This document shows, piece by piece, positions 38,702 through 48,870 of a DNA stretch of 64,000 nt. The notes beneath the pieces were generated by a model. It ran no database searches. It worked only from the letters and a program-made list of their open reading frames with translations, and was not told the DNA's origin. A program made the translations under genes and the position numbers. Every line of letters starts with the position of its first letter. Within the stretch, counting starts at the first letter, position 1. The stretch comes from an uncultured Sulfuricurvum sp. (GTDB taxonomy: Bacteria; Campylobacterota; Campylobacteria; Campylobacterales; Sulfurimonadaceae), in contig CAIMUF010000004.1 in assembly GCA_903844635.1 (NCBI GenBank), forward strand, positions 1-64,000, read 5' to 3'.

Positions 38702-39540
38702 GTCTATTTAATTTATTTGGAGATTCTGATAAAAAGAAACAGCCCACTAAAAGTGAAGCTCCATCGCATTGGGTAAAGTGTTCTGCCTGTCAGTCTCTTA
38801 TGTATTACAAAGAGATGGAAAAACAAAATCATGTTTGCCCTAAATGTGGGTTTCACTTGCGTATCGGTGTGAATGAGCGTCTTGCATTGATTGCTGACGA
38901 AGGAAGTTTTGTTGAATATGATGCTAATTTAAAGCCGGTTGATCCACTTCAATTTGTAGATAAAAAAAGTTATGCTGCCCGTATTGAAGAGGGCTTCACT
39001 AAAAATGGACGTTATTCATCAGTTGTGAGCGGTGAATGTACTATTGAATCTACTGCTGTACAGCTAGTGGTTTTTGATTTTAACTTTATGGGTGGATCTT
39101 TGGGGTCGGTTGAAGGCGAAAAAATTGTTCGGGCTATTAATCGTGCTCTTGAAAAACGTCAGGGTCTGATCATTGTTAGCGCCAGTGGCGGTGCTCGTAT
39201 GCAAGAGAGTACCTTTTCGCTCATGCAGATGTCAAAAACCTCTGCAGCCCTCGCACGTTTGGCAGATGCAAAGCTCCCTTACATATCACTTCTAACCGAT
39301 CCGACAATGGGTGGAGTCAGTGCTTCATTCGCAACATTGGGTGATATTATTATTGCCGAACCGGGTGCTTTGATTGGTTTTGCTGGACAACGTGTTATCA
39401 AGCAGACCATTGGATCAGACCTTCCTGAAGGCTTTCAGCGTGCTGAATTCTTACTCGAAAAAGGTTCTATAGATATGGTTGTAGCGCGTAGTGAGCTCAA
39501 AGAGACACTGGCAGATCTTCTGAAACTTCTTCTTCCCTAA
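38698..39540 (+). CDS. accD: Acetyl-CoA carboxylase carboxyltransferase beta subunit (TTG start)
   Basis: WVKCSACQSLMYYKEMEKQNHVCPKCGFHLRI; SASGGARMQESTFSLMQM. Confidence 0.97.
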   Translation: MSLFNLFGDSDKKKQPTKSEAPSHWVKCSACQSLMYYKEMEKQNHVCPKCGFHLRIGVNERLALIADEGSFVEYDANLKPVDPLQFVDKKSYAARIEEGFTKNGRYSSVVSGECTIESTAVQLVVFDFNFMGGSLGSVEGEKIVRAINRALEKRQGLIIVSASGGARMQESTFSLMQMSKTSAALARLADAKLPYISLLTDPTMGGVSASFATLGDIIIAEPGALIGFAGQRVIKQTIGSDLPEGFQRAEFLLEKGSIDMVVARSELKETLADLLKLLLP

Positions 39541-39542
39541 TA

Positions 39543-40100
39543 ATGCAACTTTATGCCCTATGTGATCGTGATGCCTTGCGCACACGAAACATTACTTTGG
39601 AAAATTTTATTCAAAAAGCCAAAGAACATAATGCTGTGATCCTTCAATACCGCAATAAAAATGATGATATTGCCCTTATTAAAAATGATTTAATTACCAT
39701 ACGCCAATTGTGGGATGGATTTTTGATCATTAATGATTATTATGAACTTATCTCTTTTTGTGATGGAGTACATATTGGTCAAGAAGATTTGTATGCAATT
39801 GACAATGAGCCGATTCGTGCCATTAAAATACTAAAAACAGCTATTGGTAATGATAAAATAATTGGACTTTCTACTCATAATAAAGCAGAAATCGATATTG
39901 CAAATAGTTTGGATATCAATTATATTGGTTTGGGTGCTTACCGTGCAACTTCAACAAAAAGTGAAGCAAAGGTTTTAGGTGAGAGTCTTGATACATTAGC
40001 TTCATATTCAAAACATCCTGTAGGGGCAATCGGTGGAGTACAAATGGCTGATTCATTTCAAAATGTGACGTATCATGTTATAGGCTCTGGATTACTATGA
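39543..40100 (+). CDS. Thiamine phosphate synthase-like (ThiE/TenI fold)
   Basis: [47 protein letters not shown]; divergent from canonical ThiE. Confidence 0.8.
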   Translation: MQLYALCDRDALRTRNITLENFIQKAKEHNAVILQYRNKNDDIALIKNDLITIRQLWDGFLIINDYYELISFCDGVHIGQEDLYAIDNEPIRAIKILKTAIGNDKIIGLSTHNKAEIDIANSLDINYIGLGAYRATSTKSEAKVLGESLDTLASYSKHPVGAIGGVQMADSFQNVTYHVIGSGLL

Positions 40101-40555
40101 CCATTTCACTGATCTCGATCGCTAAAAAAGAACGCTCACTCTATGATCCTCTCTATCAAGAACAGATAAAAATGATTTCTCGTTTCGCCAAGTTAGAGGA
40201 TATAGAACTATTTCCAAAAGAAATTGTAAAAGCGCATACCATTAGTCCTGAAGCATCCAAAAGTGCCTATACAAAGGTATTGGAACCTATGATAGGAAAA
40301 ACTTATTCGATAGCCTTGCATCCTGATGGAAAAAAGATGGATTCTTTGGCATTTAGTAAGCTTATAAGTGATAAAATCGCGATACAATTTTTCATAGGCG
40401 GGGCGTATGGCTTCGAAGAGTCGTTTGTTACGCAATGCGATAGCATTATAAGTCTCTCAGAAATGACAATGAGTCATAAAATTGCTAAAGCAGTTTTACT
40501 TGAGCAGATATATCGTGCTTTTAGTTTATTGAGTAACCACCCCTATCACAAATAA
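40097..40555 (+). CDS. rlmH: 23S rRNA (pseudouridine1915-N3)-methyltransferase
   Basis: IAFHPDGK-like [54 protein letters not shown]. Confidence 0.93.
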   Translation: MTISLISIAKKERSLYDPLYQEQIKMISRFAKLEDIELFPKEIVKAHTISPEASKSAYTKVLEPMIGKTYSIALHPDGKKMDSLAFSKLISDKIAIQFFIGGAYGFEESFVTQCDSIISLSEMTMSHKIAKAVLLEQIYRAFSLLSNHPYHK

Positions 40556-40563
40556 GGAACCGT

Positions 40564-40917
40564 ATGAGAGACAATGAACTGCATTATTTTGAGGAAATTT
40601 TACTTGCTCGTAAAGTGCAAATTATTAAAAATTTAAATGGGGTTGAAGCTGAGATGATTCAACTGCGTGAGTGTGAGCTGAATGATGAAGGTGATTACGC
40701 ATCGATTAGTAATGACAACATGGTTGAGAGTGCTATTGGGGCTCAGCAGTCACAAGAGTTGAGCGAAATTGAGGCTGCTTTAGCTAAAATCAAATCAAAG
40801 CAATACGGTATTTGTGATATGTGTGAAGATGATATTGGGTTTCAACGACTCAAAGTAAAACCACATGCACGCTATTGCATCGTCTGTCGTCCGATCGTTG
40901 AAAAAAATAGACTTTAA
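40564..40917 (+). CDS. DksA/TraR-type zinc-finger regulator
   Basis: KIKSKQYGICDMCEDDIGFQRLKVKPHARYCIVCRPIVEK. Confidence 0.93.
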   Translation: MRDNELHYFEEILLARKVQIIKNLNGVEAEMIQLRECELNDEGDYASISNDNMVESAIGAQQSQELSEIEAALAKIKSKQYGICDMCEDDIGFQRLKVKPHARYCIVCRPIVEKNRL

Positions 40918-40929
40918 AAGGGGAGCCAA

Positions 40930-41946
40930 ATGCAGTTGAAACGTTACACTATTGCTTCATTTATTTTTATATTTTTAGTTGGTATTGCTACTTACAGCAT
41001 TGATAATGACGCAATATCGTTTGATTTGTTAGGGATACATTTCCCCAATTTGCCGATTGCTTTTTGGGTTGCTGTACCGGTTGCTCTTATGTACTTTGTA
41101 AGTGTTTTGCATATGGCGTTTCATGCGTTGTTGGGAAATTTGAAACTTCGTAAACTAGATCGGGATAACGAGAAGATGATTGATGCTCTTCGTGATGGTC
41201 TTTTGGGTGTAAGTGAGCGTAATTATGTCTTTAAGACGGATGCATACAGACTTATGGGGAAATTATTGGATAACTCATTAATCCTCCCATACGAGTCGCT
41301 TAGAGAAGTGGGTAATGAAAAAATCGATGAAGCATTAGCTTTATTACGTGATGTAAAAGATAAGAAAAAAGTTGATATTAAAAAATTCCATTTAGGAAAT
41401 TCAACTTCAATTGCCATTGAAAACAATTTGAATCGTTTAGAGCGTGGAGAATTGGCTGCGGACGAAGTATTGTCTCGTTCTGATACGTATGGTAGTATTG
41501 TTGCGTCTAAAGCGTATGAATCGTATGTGAAAACCGCTTCTCTCGGATCTGTTTTAAAGTACAAGCAATTTTTTAAACAATCTTCACTTATTGATTTTGT
41601 CCAACGTATTAATAATGCACAAAACGGTATTGAAATGAGTAATGAGGAGTTAATTTCATTATTGAAATCTCTAAAGCTTACCACAGAGGATTATATTAAT
41701 CTCTCTATCGCTATGGCAAAAAATATGGTTCCAGAACAACGCATTCGTTTGTTTGAAACACTTAGTGAAACGAATGATGATGCTATGGAAGGTTATTTCT
41801 ATACGTTGTATGACTTACAAATGGTCGATACTGCGAATGAGATTCTTAACAATACATCAAAAGATGATTATTTAATTTTTAAAGCATATCGCGATTTGAA
41901 ACGTGCGAATAAACATTACGATATTGCCTTATTTTTACGAAAATAA
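40930..41946 (+). CDS. Conserved hypothetical protein with two N-terminal TM segments
   Basis: 338 aa; TM helices in the first ~65 residues, then a long helical soluble domain. Confidence 0.7.
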   Translation: MQLKRYTIASFIFIFLVGIATYSIDNDAISFDLLGIHFPNLPIAFWVAVPVALMYFVSVLHMAFHALLGNLKLRKLDRDNEKMIDALRDGLLGVSERNYVFKTDAYRLMGKLLDNSLILPYESLREVGNEKIDEALALLRDVKDKKKVDIKKFHLGNSTSIAIENNLNRLERGELAADEVLSRSDTYGSIVASKAYESYVKTASLGSVLKYKQFFKQSSLIDFVQRINNAQNGIEMSNEELISLLKSLKLTTEDYINLSIAMAKNMVPEQRIRLFETLSETNDDAMEGYFYTLYDLQMVDTANEILNNTSKDDYLIFKAYRDLKRANKHYDIALFLRK

Positions 41947-41957
41947 ATCCTTTTGCA

Positions 41958-42947
41958 ATGACTTCTAAACTCTCCTTTGATACTCCCATTTATGCCCTAG
42001 CCCCACTGGCTGGGTATACCGATTTGCCTTTTCGTAACGTAGTCAAAAAATTTGGTGCTGACTTGACTGTGAGCGAGATGCTTAGCTCCAATGCTCTTAT
42101 TCATGGGTCGACAAAAACACTTAAAATGCTGGAACGAAGTCCTAACGAAGACCCTTATTCGGTGCAAATTGCAGGTTCTGAGGAAGAGGTTGTTCGTCGG
42201 GCAGTAGAGATACTTAATACCCAAGATTATATCGATATTATTGATTTGAACTGTGGATGTCCTGTCCCGAAAATTGTATGTCATGGATCTGGAAGCTCAC
42301 TGCTTAGTGATCTTCCTCGCATGGCGCGTATTATCGAAACCATTAAAAAAACCTCTACGAGACCAACCTTGAGTGTTAAAATTCGTCTTGGATTTGAAAC
42401 CAAAAATCATGTTGAAATTGCTAAGTTGGTGGAATCGTGCGGAGCGGATTTCCTTGCGGTCCACGGTCGAACGCGTGCAGGAAAATTTAAAGCTCCTGTC
42501 GATTACGATGCGATTGCGGAGATTAAAGCTTCTGTCTCTATTCCTGTGATTGCAAATGGGGATATTGACTCCTTTGAAAAAGCGCAATGGGTTCTTAATC
42601 ACACAAAAGCCGATGGAGTTATGATCGGTCGCGGAGCGGTTGGTGCGCCTTGGATTTTTCACCAACTTAAATCTGGAAGCAGCAGTGTCGATTCAATGCT
42701 TAAGCACGCCATCATTATGGAACATTTAGACGGTATGATACAGTTTTATGGACCTAGAGGCGTGATCATGTTCCGTAAGCATGTGCACACCTATTCTAAG
42801 GGATATGAGGGTGCCTCCGCGATGCGTGATGCCGTCAATCGAATCGATGATCCGTTTGAATTTCGTAAAGTGGTAGATGATTTCTTTTTGACCCATATAC
42901 AAATTGGTGAAGGATTTAAACCCTTCGAAATGAGCTGTGAATGCTAA
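41958..42947 (+). CDS. dusB: tRNA-dihydrouridine synthase B-like
   Basis: YALAPLAGYTDLPFRNVVKKFGADLTVSEM; DLNCGCPVPKIV; VHGRTRAGKF; MIGRGAVGAPWIF. Confidence 0.92.
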   Translation: MTSKLSFDTPIYALAPLAGYTDLPFRNVVKKFGADLTVSEMLSSNALIHGSTKTLKMLERSPNEDPYSVQIAGSEEEVVRRAVEILNTQDYIDIIDLNCGCPVPKIVCHGSGSSLLSDLPRMARIIETIKKTSTRPTLSVKIRLGFETKNHVEIAKLVESCGADFLAVHGRTRAGKFKAPVDYDAIAEIKASVSIPVIANGDIDSFEKAQWVLNHTKADGVMIGRGAVGAPWIFHQLKSGSSSVDSMLKHAIIMEHLDGMIQFYGPRGVIMFRKHVHTYSKGYEGASAMRDAVNRIDDPFEFRKVVDDFFLTHIQIGEGFKPFEMSCEC

Positions 42948-43029
42948 ATATAGTTTTCGAAGTAAATCTTTTCTTATAGTCTCTCCTTAGCCACTCTAGC
43001 TACAATCTCTCCTAAAAAAGGTTCCAATA

Positions 43030-43494
43030 ATGGTAGTCGATTTTTATGTCACAGCTATGAAATATTATGAAGTAGGTCGATTTAAAGAAGCGTATGAAAT
43101 TTTAGCATCCACTCCCGAAGATGTTCGTTGTGTGTATGCAATGGGAACGATGTATTACAATGGTCAAGGGGTTGAACGCAGTTTTTCCAAATCGACGGAA
43201 TATTATGCCATAGCAGCGGAAGCTGGAATATTACCGGCACAAGTGAGTGCAGGATTTGCGTATGCAAATGCAATGGGCGTTCCAGAAGATTTTGATAAAG
43301 CAGCTTATTATCTCAAAATGGCAGTTGCTCAAGGCGAGCCAGCAGCAAAAATAACATTGGCAGAGATTTATGCCAAAGGACACGCAGGGGGAAGCCGTAA
43401 AGAAGCAGCTGAACTTATTCGTGATGTATTAGCGACGACAGGCGGAGAAGAAGCGTATGACGTGTATTCTCGCTATGAATTGAATAACGCTTAA
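43030..43494 (+). CDS. Sel1-like/TPR repeat protein
   Basis: YAMGTMYYNGQGVERSFSKSTEYYAIAAEAGILPAQVSAGFAYANAMGVPEDFDKAAYYL. Confidence 0.85.
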   Translation: MVVDFYVTAMKYYEVGRFKEAYEILASTPEDVRCVYAMGTMYYNGQGVERSFSKSTEYYAIAAEAGILPAQVSAGFAYANAMGVPEDFDKAAYYLKMAVAQGEPAAKITLAEIYAKGHAGGSRKEAAELIRDVLATTGGEEAYDVYSRYELNNA

Positions 43495-44369
43495 TATTCT
43501 CCGGACGCTTTCTCTTTATATGCGTCAAAGGATTCATCTTGGGTTGTTCCCAATTGAAAAAAGCCATCAAGTTCTTGATGCTTGGTGCGTAAGAGGGTTT
43601 CAAATTCATTTTGTGTAATGGGTATATTGTCTTGAAATTTATCGAGCAGTATCGTATTGTTGCCTAATAAGACTAAATAACTTTGTGTTCCAAAATCAAG
43701 CATCGCAACAGAGTGTATAGGGTCAAGCGATTTTTGAAACCGTATTTGAACTCCACCCGCTTCAATACTGCTTATGGGAGTAGGCGTTGGTACCGTTTTT
43801 TTAGTTGATGTATTAAAAGTCCATGGTGTTTTAGGTGCTGCATGGATAGCAGTTGCACGAGTTGCAATGTTTTGTTTTAACCAAAATAAAATACCGATAC
43901 CGATAACTAAAATACCGATAACTACATAATAGCTTTGTTCAAATTCACTTCCATTTTTGGTAGGCAGTGAGGAGACTTTTTCTGTGGTATCTTCTGCCGT
44001 AAGCGGTACAGTGGCAGGTGCACTGAAGCGTAAGCGAAGTCCATACGAATCAGATGTTTTCGATGCTTGTAAAATAACGTTATTGCTTACTTGTGCCGTT
44101 ATCTGAATGTGATCACCTATGGGTGTTATGGTAATATTTTGAAGATATGTTGAATTAATTTTTTTATTGAGAGGTGTGTCAATAGACGCTTCTTCGAGTT
44201 TGATAGTAATCAATCCGTTTTGTTGGTTTTGACGTAATACTCCCTCGTATGGGGTATCAAATGTGAGCATTACGTCAACACGTTCATGGCGATCATAAAC
44301 ATTGTAACTAAGGATTTTAGATCCCCAGACAAGGGTACTTAGAAGTAAAAGTAGAACAATTTTTTTCAT
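43491..44369 (-). CDS. Hypothetical exported/membrane protein (possible AMIN-like N-terminal domain)
   Basis: Signal peptide; ILSYNVYDRHERVDVMLTFDTPYEGVLRQ; internal TM; adjacent to fliN. Confidence 0.65.
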   Translation of the reverse strand: MKKIVLLLLLSTLVWGSKILSYNVYDRHERVDVMLTFDTPYEGVLRQNQQNGLITIKLEEASIDTPLNKKINSTYLQNITITPIGDHIQITAQVSNNVILQASKTSDSYGLRLRFSAPATVPLTAEDTTEKVSSLPTKNGSEFEQSYYVVIGILVIGIGILFWLKQNIATRATAIHAAPKTPWTFNTSTKKTVPTPTPISSIEAGGVQIRFQKSLDPIHSVAMLDFGTQSYLVLLGNNTILLDKFQDNIPITQNEFETLLRTKHQELDGFFQLGTTQDESFDAYKEKASGEY

Positions 44370-44719
44370 AATCTCTCTTTTGATAGATAATAAAGTACAG
44401 CACTCGAATCGAGTACTTCATTAATACGGATGGCAAGATTTTTTTCATAAACCATGACCTCTCCCTTACCGATAATACGATGATTGACGTAAGATTCGAC
44501 ACTTTCACCTGCTGGCTTTCCTAAATCAATGACAGAACCTTTTTCAAGTTTAAGAATCTCTGCCAGCGAGAGGGTTGTTTGTCCCAAATCTGAAACAAAT
44601 TCAACTTCCATATCAAGTAAGCCATCATAATCCATCCATGAAAGTTCTTTCTTGGAATCGAAAACATTTGTTTTATCAGCCGTAGGAGCGTCTGGAAGAG
44701 GAAGGTCTGAATCAGCCAT
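44366..44719 (-). CDS. fliN: Flagellar motor switch protein FliN
   Basis: LLDMEVEFVSDLGQTTLSLAEILKLEKGSVIDLGKPAGESVESYVNHRIIGKGEVMVYEKNLAIRI. Confidence 0.93.
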   Translation of the reverse strand: MADSDLPLPDAPTADKTNVFDSKKELSWMDYDGLLDMEVEFVSDLGQTTLSLAEILKLEKGSVIDLGKPAGESVESYVNHRIIGKGEVMVYEKNLAIRINEVLDSSAVLYYLSKERL

Positions 44720-44721
44720 AA

Positions 44722-45168
44722 TTATAATGCCTTTAATGCAATGAGCATTTCACCATCGGCAACATAGAAGGTATGAGATACCTCTGTATCGATTGTAAAA
44801 TGTTCATTGGCTTGAAAATGAGGTGTTGAAATCGTAAAAGGAATAGTCGAAGATTCTTCATAAAGTACCTTGGCGTTTCCTACAATCATATTGGTTGTTT
44901 CAAGCAGCATATCGCGTAGAGTCTCCTGATCGTATATTTCTTCACCTAAAAAAATTTCTGTAATGCATTGTAAGAGAATAGTATCGCACCCTATATAGGC
45001 ACGATGCTTATCTCCATTACTATCTTCTATATCAAGATAAGCAATAAGTGTTCTCTTTTGTGAATATAGAGGTTCAATACGATAGGGCAAGCGGATTTGA
45101 TGAATGCAGAAATTCTCAGCCGCTTTGATGATAAATGACAACATACGTACCTCATCATTAAAATTCAC
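44722..45168 (-). CDS. CheX-like chemotaxis protein
   Basis: EIYDQETLRDMLLETTNMIVGNAKVLYE resembles the ExxN CheX/CheC signature; adjacent to fliN. Confidence 0.7.
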   Translation of the reverse strand: MNFNDEVRMLSFIIKAAENFCIHQIRLPYRIEPLYSQKRTLIAYLDIEDSNGDKHRAYIGCDTILLQCITEIFLGEEIYDQETLRDMLLETTNMIVGNAKVLYEESSTIPFTISTPHFQANEHFTIDTEVSHTFYVADGEMLIALKAL

Positions 45169-45263
45169 TCTAAATTATTATTGATTATAGCGTAAATTTA
45201 CAAGGAAATAATAGAGATTAAGTGAGTATAATCGCGAAGTATTTAGAATAATAAAGTGTATAT

Positions 45264-46001
45264 ATGACAATTGAATTATCACTATTAGGTGTTATCGTCG
45301 GAACACTCTCCGGATTTTTTGGAATAGGCGGTGGGACAGTCAGTGTCCCCTTGCTGCTGTATCTTGGATTTGGAATTAAAGAAGCGATCGGTATTTCTAT
45401 GATGCAGATGGTTGCAGGTTCTCTGATGGCAGCCTACATTCACCATAAAAATAAAACATATGCAATGAAAGAAGTAAAATATTTTGGTTTCGGTGGAATT
45501 ATCGGGGCCATAATTGGAGCAATGCTGGTTAAAGTGCTCTCTTCGAGTATTTTAGAATGGTTTTTCCTCTCCATCGTTGCTTTTACTTTAATGCGTTTAG
45601 CAATGTCAAATCCAGTCCCTACACGTGTTGAAGTTGTTCATCGACCACTTTATGGTGTTATTGGCGGGATTATAGGTATTTTTTCTGGAATGCTGGGTGT
45701 TGGCGGATCAATATTGATGACACCAATATTGGTTAGCTTTATGGGATTTCCACTCAAAAAAGCCTCTGCAGTGGGACTATTTTTTGTCATGTTTACGTCG
45801 ATTTCAGCCTTTGTTACTCTTTGTTGGCTAGGATTTGTTAATCTCCATGCGGGATTCATCATGGCGGTTAGCTCATTATTGGGAATTGTTTTTGGGATTT
45901 GGTTACTTAATCGTGTGAAAGTAACCCATTATAAACAGGTTTTGGTTGTGTTTTATATTTTTATTTTCAGCCTAACGGCTTACAAACTCATTGCGGGATA
46001 G
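45264..46001 (+). CDS. TSUP (TauE/SafE) family transporter
   Basis: GTLSGFFGIGGGTVSVPLLLYLGFGIKEAIGISM; GMLGVGGSILMTPILV. Confidence 0.93.
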   Translation: MTIELSLLGVIVGTLSGFFGIGGGTVSVPLLLYLGFGIKEAIGISMMQMVAGSLMAAYIHHKNKTYAMKEVKYFGFGGIIGAIIGAMLVKVLSSSILEWFFLSIVAFTLMRLAMSNPVPTRVEVVHRPLYGVIGGIIGIFSGMLGVGGSILMTPILVSFMGFPLKKASAVGLFFVMFTSISAFVTLCWLGFVNLHAGFIMAVSSLLGIVFGIWLLNRVKVTHYKQVLVVFYIFIFSLTAYKLIAG

Positions 46002-46008
46002 GTTAACT

Positions 46009-48837
46009 ATGGATAAAATTAAAATTATTGGTGCTAGAGAGCACAATCTAAAAAATATTTCTCTTGAGATTCCAAAAAATAAGTTGATTGTTTGCACAGG
46101 AATAAGTGGAAGCGGAAAATCGACTTTGGCATTTGACACCCTCTATGCCGAAGGGCAACGTCGTTATATCGAATCGCTATCTTCTTACGCACGGCAGTTT
46201 TTAGATCGTGTTGGAAAGCCCGATGTTGACAAGATCGAAGGATTGACTCCTGCTATTGCGATTGATCAAAAAACTACCTCTAAAAATCCTCGTTCAACTG
46301 TAGGAACCATTACTGAAATTTATGACTATTTACGATTGCTGTATGCACGTATCGGTATTCAGCATTGCCATTTATGCGGAAACAAGATTACGAAGATGTC
46401 GGCACAAGATATCATCGATCAGGTGTTAAAGCTTCCTGAAAACTCTAAAATCGTTATTTTAGCCCCGTTGGTACGTGAGAAAAAAGGATCATTTGCCGAC
46501 ATTCTGGAGTCATTGCGCCACAAGGGATACGTTCGTGCCATGATTGATGGGGTGATGGTTCGTTTGGATGAGGAGATTGAGCTTTCAAAAACAAAAAAAC
46601 ACTCAATCAAAGTCGTCATAGACCGTTTGGTTGTTAAAGAAGACAACCATGACCGTGTGGCTCAAGATGTTGAAAAAGCGCTCAAAGAGAGTTATGGTGA
46701 AGTAGAGATCGAGATTCAAAATTCTGAAGAAGTAGGGTTGCATGAAAAGCTGATCCATTACAGTGAGCACAGTGCGTGTTTTGACTGTAAAGTAAGTTTT
46801 GACCCTCTTGAGCCATTGTCTTTTTCATTTAACTCTCCTAAGGGTGCATGTACAGAGTGTGATGGACTTGGTATCCGATATTCTCTCGATTACGACAAGA
46901 TTATTGACTCTGAACTCCCGATTGAAAAGGGTGCTGTAAAGATTGTTTACGGATTTAACAAAGGGTATTATTTTACTTTCTTAAAAGCCTTTTGTTCGAC
47001 AACGGGTATTAATATCACGCAGCCTTTTTATACACTCGAAGAGCATCAAAAAAAGGCGATTTTACATGGATCGGTTGAGGATATTGAGTTTAAATGGCAA
47101 GATCATCCTATAACACGAACGTGGCCTGGTATTGTCCGCATCGCTTACGATATTTTCAAAGATGAAAAAGATCTTGCGGATTATATGTCTGAAAAACCGT
47201 GTAATATTTGTAATTCTCATCGTTTAAAGCGGGAGTCATTGGCGGTTAAAGTAGCCGGTCTTGGAATCGGAGAAGTGATTTCGATGCCGCTTAAAGATTC
47301 GTATGCGTGGTTTACTGATCCCAAAACGTTTGAAAATCTCAGTGAGCAAAATGCCATGATCGGTGCTTCTATTTTAAATGAAATCCGTGAACGTCTCTTT
47401 TTCCTCTACGATGTAGGGCTTGGGTATCTTTCTCTTAGCCGTGATGCCCGTACTATCAGCGGTGGAGAAGCGCAGCGTATCCGTATCGCCAGTCAAATCG
47501 GAAGCGGACTTACCGGAGTTATGTATGTACTGGATGAACCAAGTATTGGTTTACACGAGAGAGATACGCTAAAACTTATCCGTACTCTTCGTTCACTCCA
47601 AGAAAAAGGAAATACGGTTATCGTTGTTGAGCATGATAAAGAGACGATTGAACATGCAGACTACATCGTTGATATTGGTCCAGGAGCGGGAAAATTCGGA
47701 GGAAATGTTGTTTTTGCAGGGACATTGGAAGAGATGAAAAAGAGTGATACTCTGACCGCACAATATCTTTCAGGACGCAAAAAAATCGAATATTTTTACC
47801 GACGAGAACAAAAAGAGTGGATGCACATTAAAAATGTTACTCTCAATAATATTAATGATTTAAGTGTCTCTATCCCCCTCAATAATTTTGTGTGTGTGAC
47901 GGGAGTCAGCGGAAGTGGAAAAAGTTCTCTTATTTTACAAACCCTTCTTCCTGTAAGTCGTGAGATTCTAAATCATGCGCGAAAAGTCAACCGTGTGGCA
48001 GGAGTTGAAGTAGAGGGACTTGAAAAACTCGACAAAGTCATCTATCTCGATCAAAGCCCCATCGGGCGAACTCCAAGATCCAATCCAGCTACTTATACGG
48101 GTGTAATGGACGAAATTCGTAATCTTTTCACAAAAACCAAAGAGTCTCAAATTCGTGGATACACGGCATCTCGTTTTAGTTTTAATGTCAAAGGCGGTCG
48201 TTGTGAGAAGTGTCAAGGTGAGGGTGAAATCAAGATTGAAATGCACTTTTTGCCCGATATTATGGTCAAATGTGATTCCTGTCACGGCAGCCGTTACAAC
48301 CTTCAAACTCTGCAAGTCGAATATAAGGGAAAAACGATTTCGGATGTCCTCAACATGAGTGTTGGCGAAGCATTGGAATTCTTTGCTCCTATCCCGAAAA
48401 TAAAAGTGATTTTACAAACCCTCAGCGATGTTGGACTGGACTATATTACTTTGGGTCAAAATGCTGTCACTCTTTCAGGAGGGGAAGCACAGCGTATTAA
48501 GCTGGCTAAAGAGCTCAGTCGCCGTGATACGGGTAAAACTCTGTATGTTCTCGATGAACCCACAACGGGATTACATTTTGATGATGTTAATCGTCTTACA
48601 CGAGTACTGCATAATTTTGTTGAACTGGGTAATTCGGTACTGGTCATTGAACATAATCTTGATATGATTAAAAATGCGGATTATATACTTGATTTAGGGC
48701 CTGAGGGTGGTTCAGGCGGCGGATTGCTCGTTGCGCAAGGTGATCCTGAGAGTGTTGCAAAGCATTGGGAAGAAACTGGAAGTTTTACCGGAAAATATTT
48801 AGCAATTGAACTTAAGAATCACCTATCTAAGGTATAA
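46009..48837 (+). CDS. uvrA: Excinuclease ABC subunit A
   Basis: MDKIKIIGAREHNLKNISLEIPKNKLIVCTGISGSGKSTLAFDTLYAEGQRRY; start trimmed from ORF 45991. Confidence 0.98.
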   Translation: MDKIKIIGAREHNLKNISLEIPKNKLIVCTGISGSGKSTLAFDTLYAEGQRRYIESLSSYARQFLDRVGKPDVDKIEGLTPAIAIDQKTTSKNPRSTVGTITEIYDYLRLLYARIGIQHCHLCGNKITKMSAQDIIDQVLKLPENSKIVILAPLVREKKGSFADILESLRHKGYVRAMIDGVMVRLDEEIELSKTKKHSIKVVIDRLVVKEDNHDRVAQDVEKALKESYGEVEIEIQNSEEVGLHEKLIHYSEHSACFDCKVSFDPLEPLSFSFNSPKGACTECDGLGIRYSLDYDKIIDSELPIEKGAVKIVYGFNKGYYFTFLKAFCSTTGINITQPFYTLEEHQKKAILHGSVEDIEFKWQDHPITRTWPGIVRIAYDIFKDEKDLADYMSEKPCNICNSHRLKRESLAVKVAGLGIGEVISMPLKDSYAWFTDPKTFENLSEQNAMIGASILNEIRERLFFLYDVGLGYLSLSRDARTISGGEAQRIRIASQIGSGLTGVMYVLDEPSIGLHERDTLKLIRTLRSLQEKGNTVIVVEHDKETIEHADYIVDIGPGAGKFGGNVVFAGTLEEMKKSDTLTAQYLSGRKKIEYFYRREQKEWMHIKNVTLNNINDLSVSIPLNNFVCVTGVSGSGKSSLILQTLLPVSREILNHARKVNRVAGVEVEGLEKLDKVIYLDQSPIGRTPRSNPATYTGVMDEIRNLFTKTKESQIRGYTASRFSFNVKGGRCEKCQGEGEIKIEMHFLPDIMVKCDSCHGSRYNLQTLQVEYKGKTISDVLNMSVGEALEFFAPIPKIKVILQTLSDVGLDYITLGQNAVTLSGGEAQRIKLAKELSRRDTGKTLYVLDEPTTGLHFDDVNRLTRVLHNFVELGNSVLVIEHNLDMIKNADYILDLGPEGGSGGGLLVAQGDPESVAKHWEETGSFTGKYLAIELKNHLSKV

Positions 48838-48870
48838 TACAAAACAATTGGTTTTAGTGAGGAATATGTA

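Noticed and set aside
42297-42665. 122-aa minus-strand ORF inside dusB and similar antisense ORFs in gltB, uvrA, polA, rseP and dapA
   Set aside because: Compositional antisense frames inside strong coding genes.
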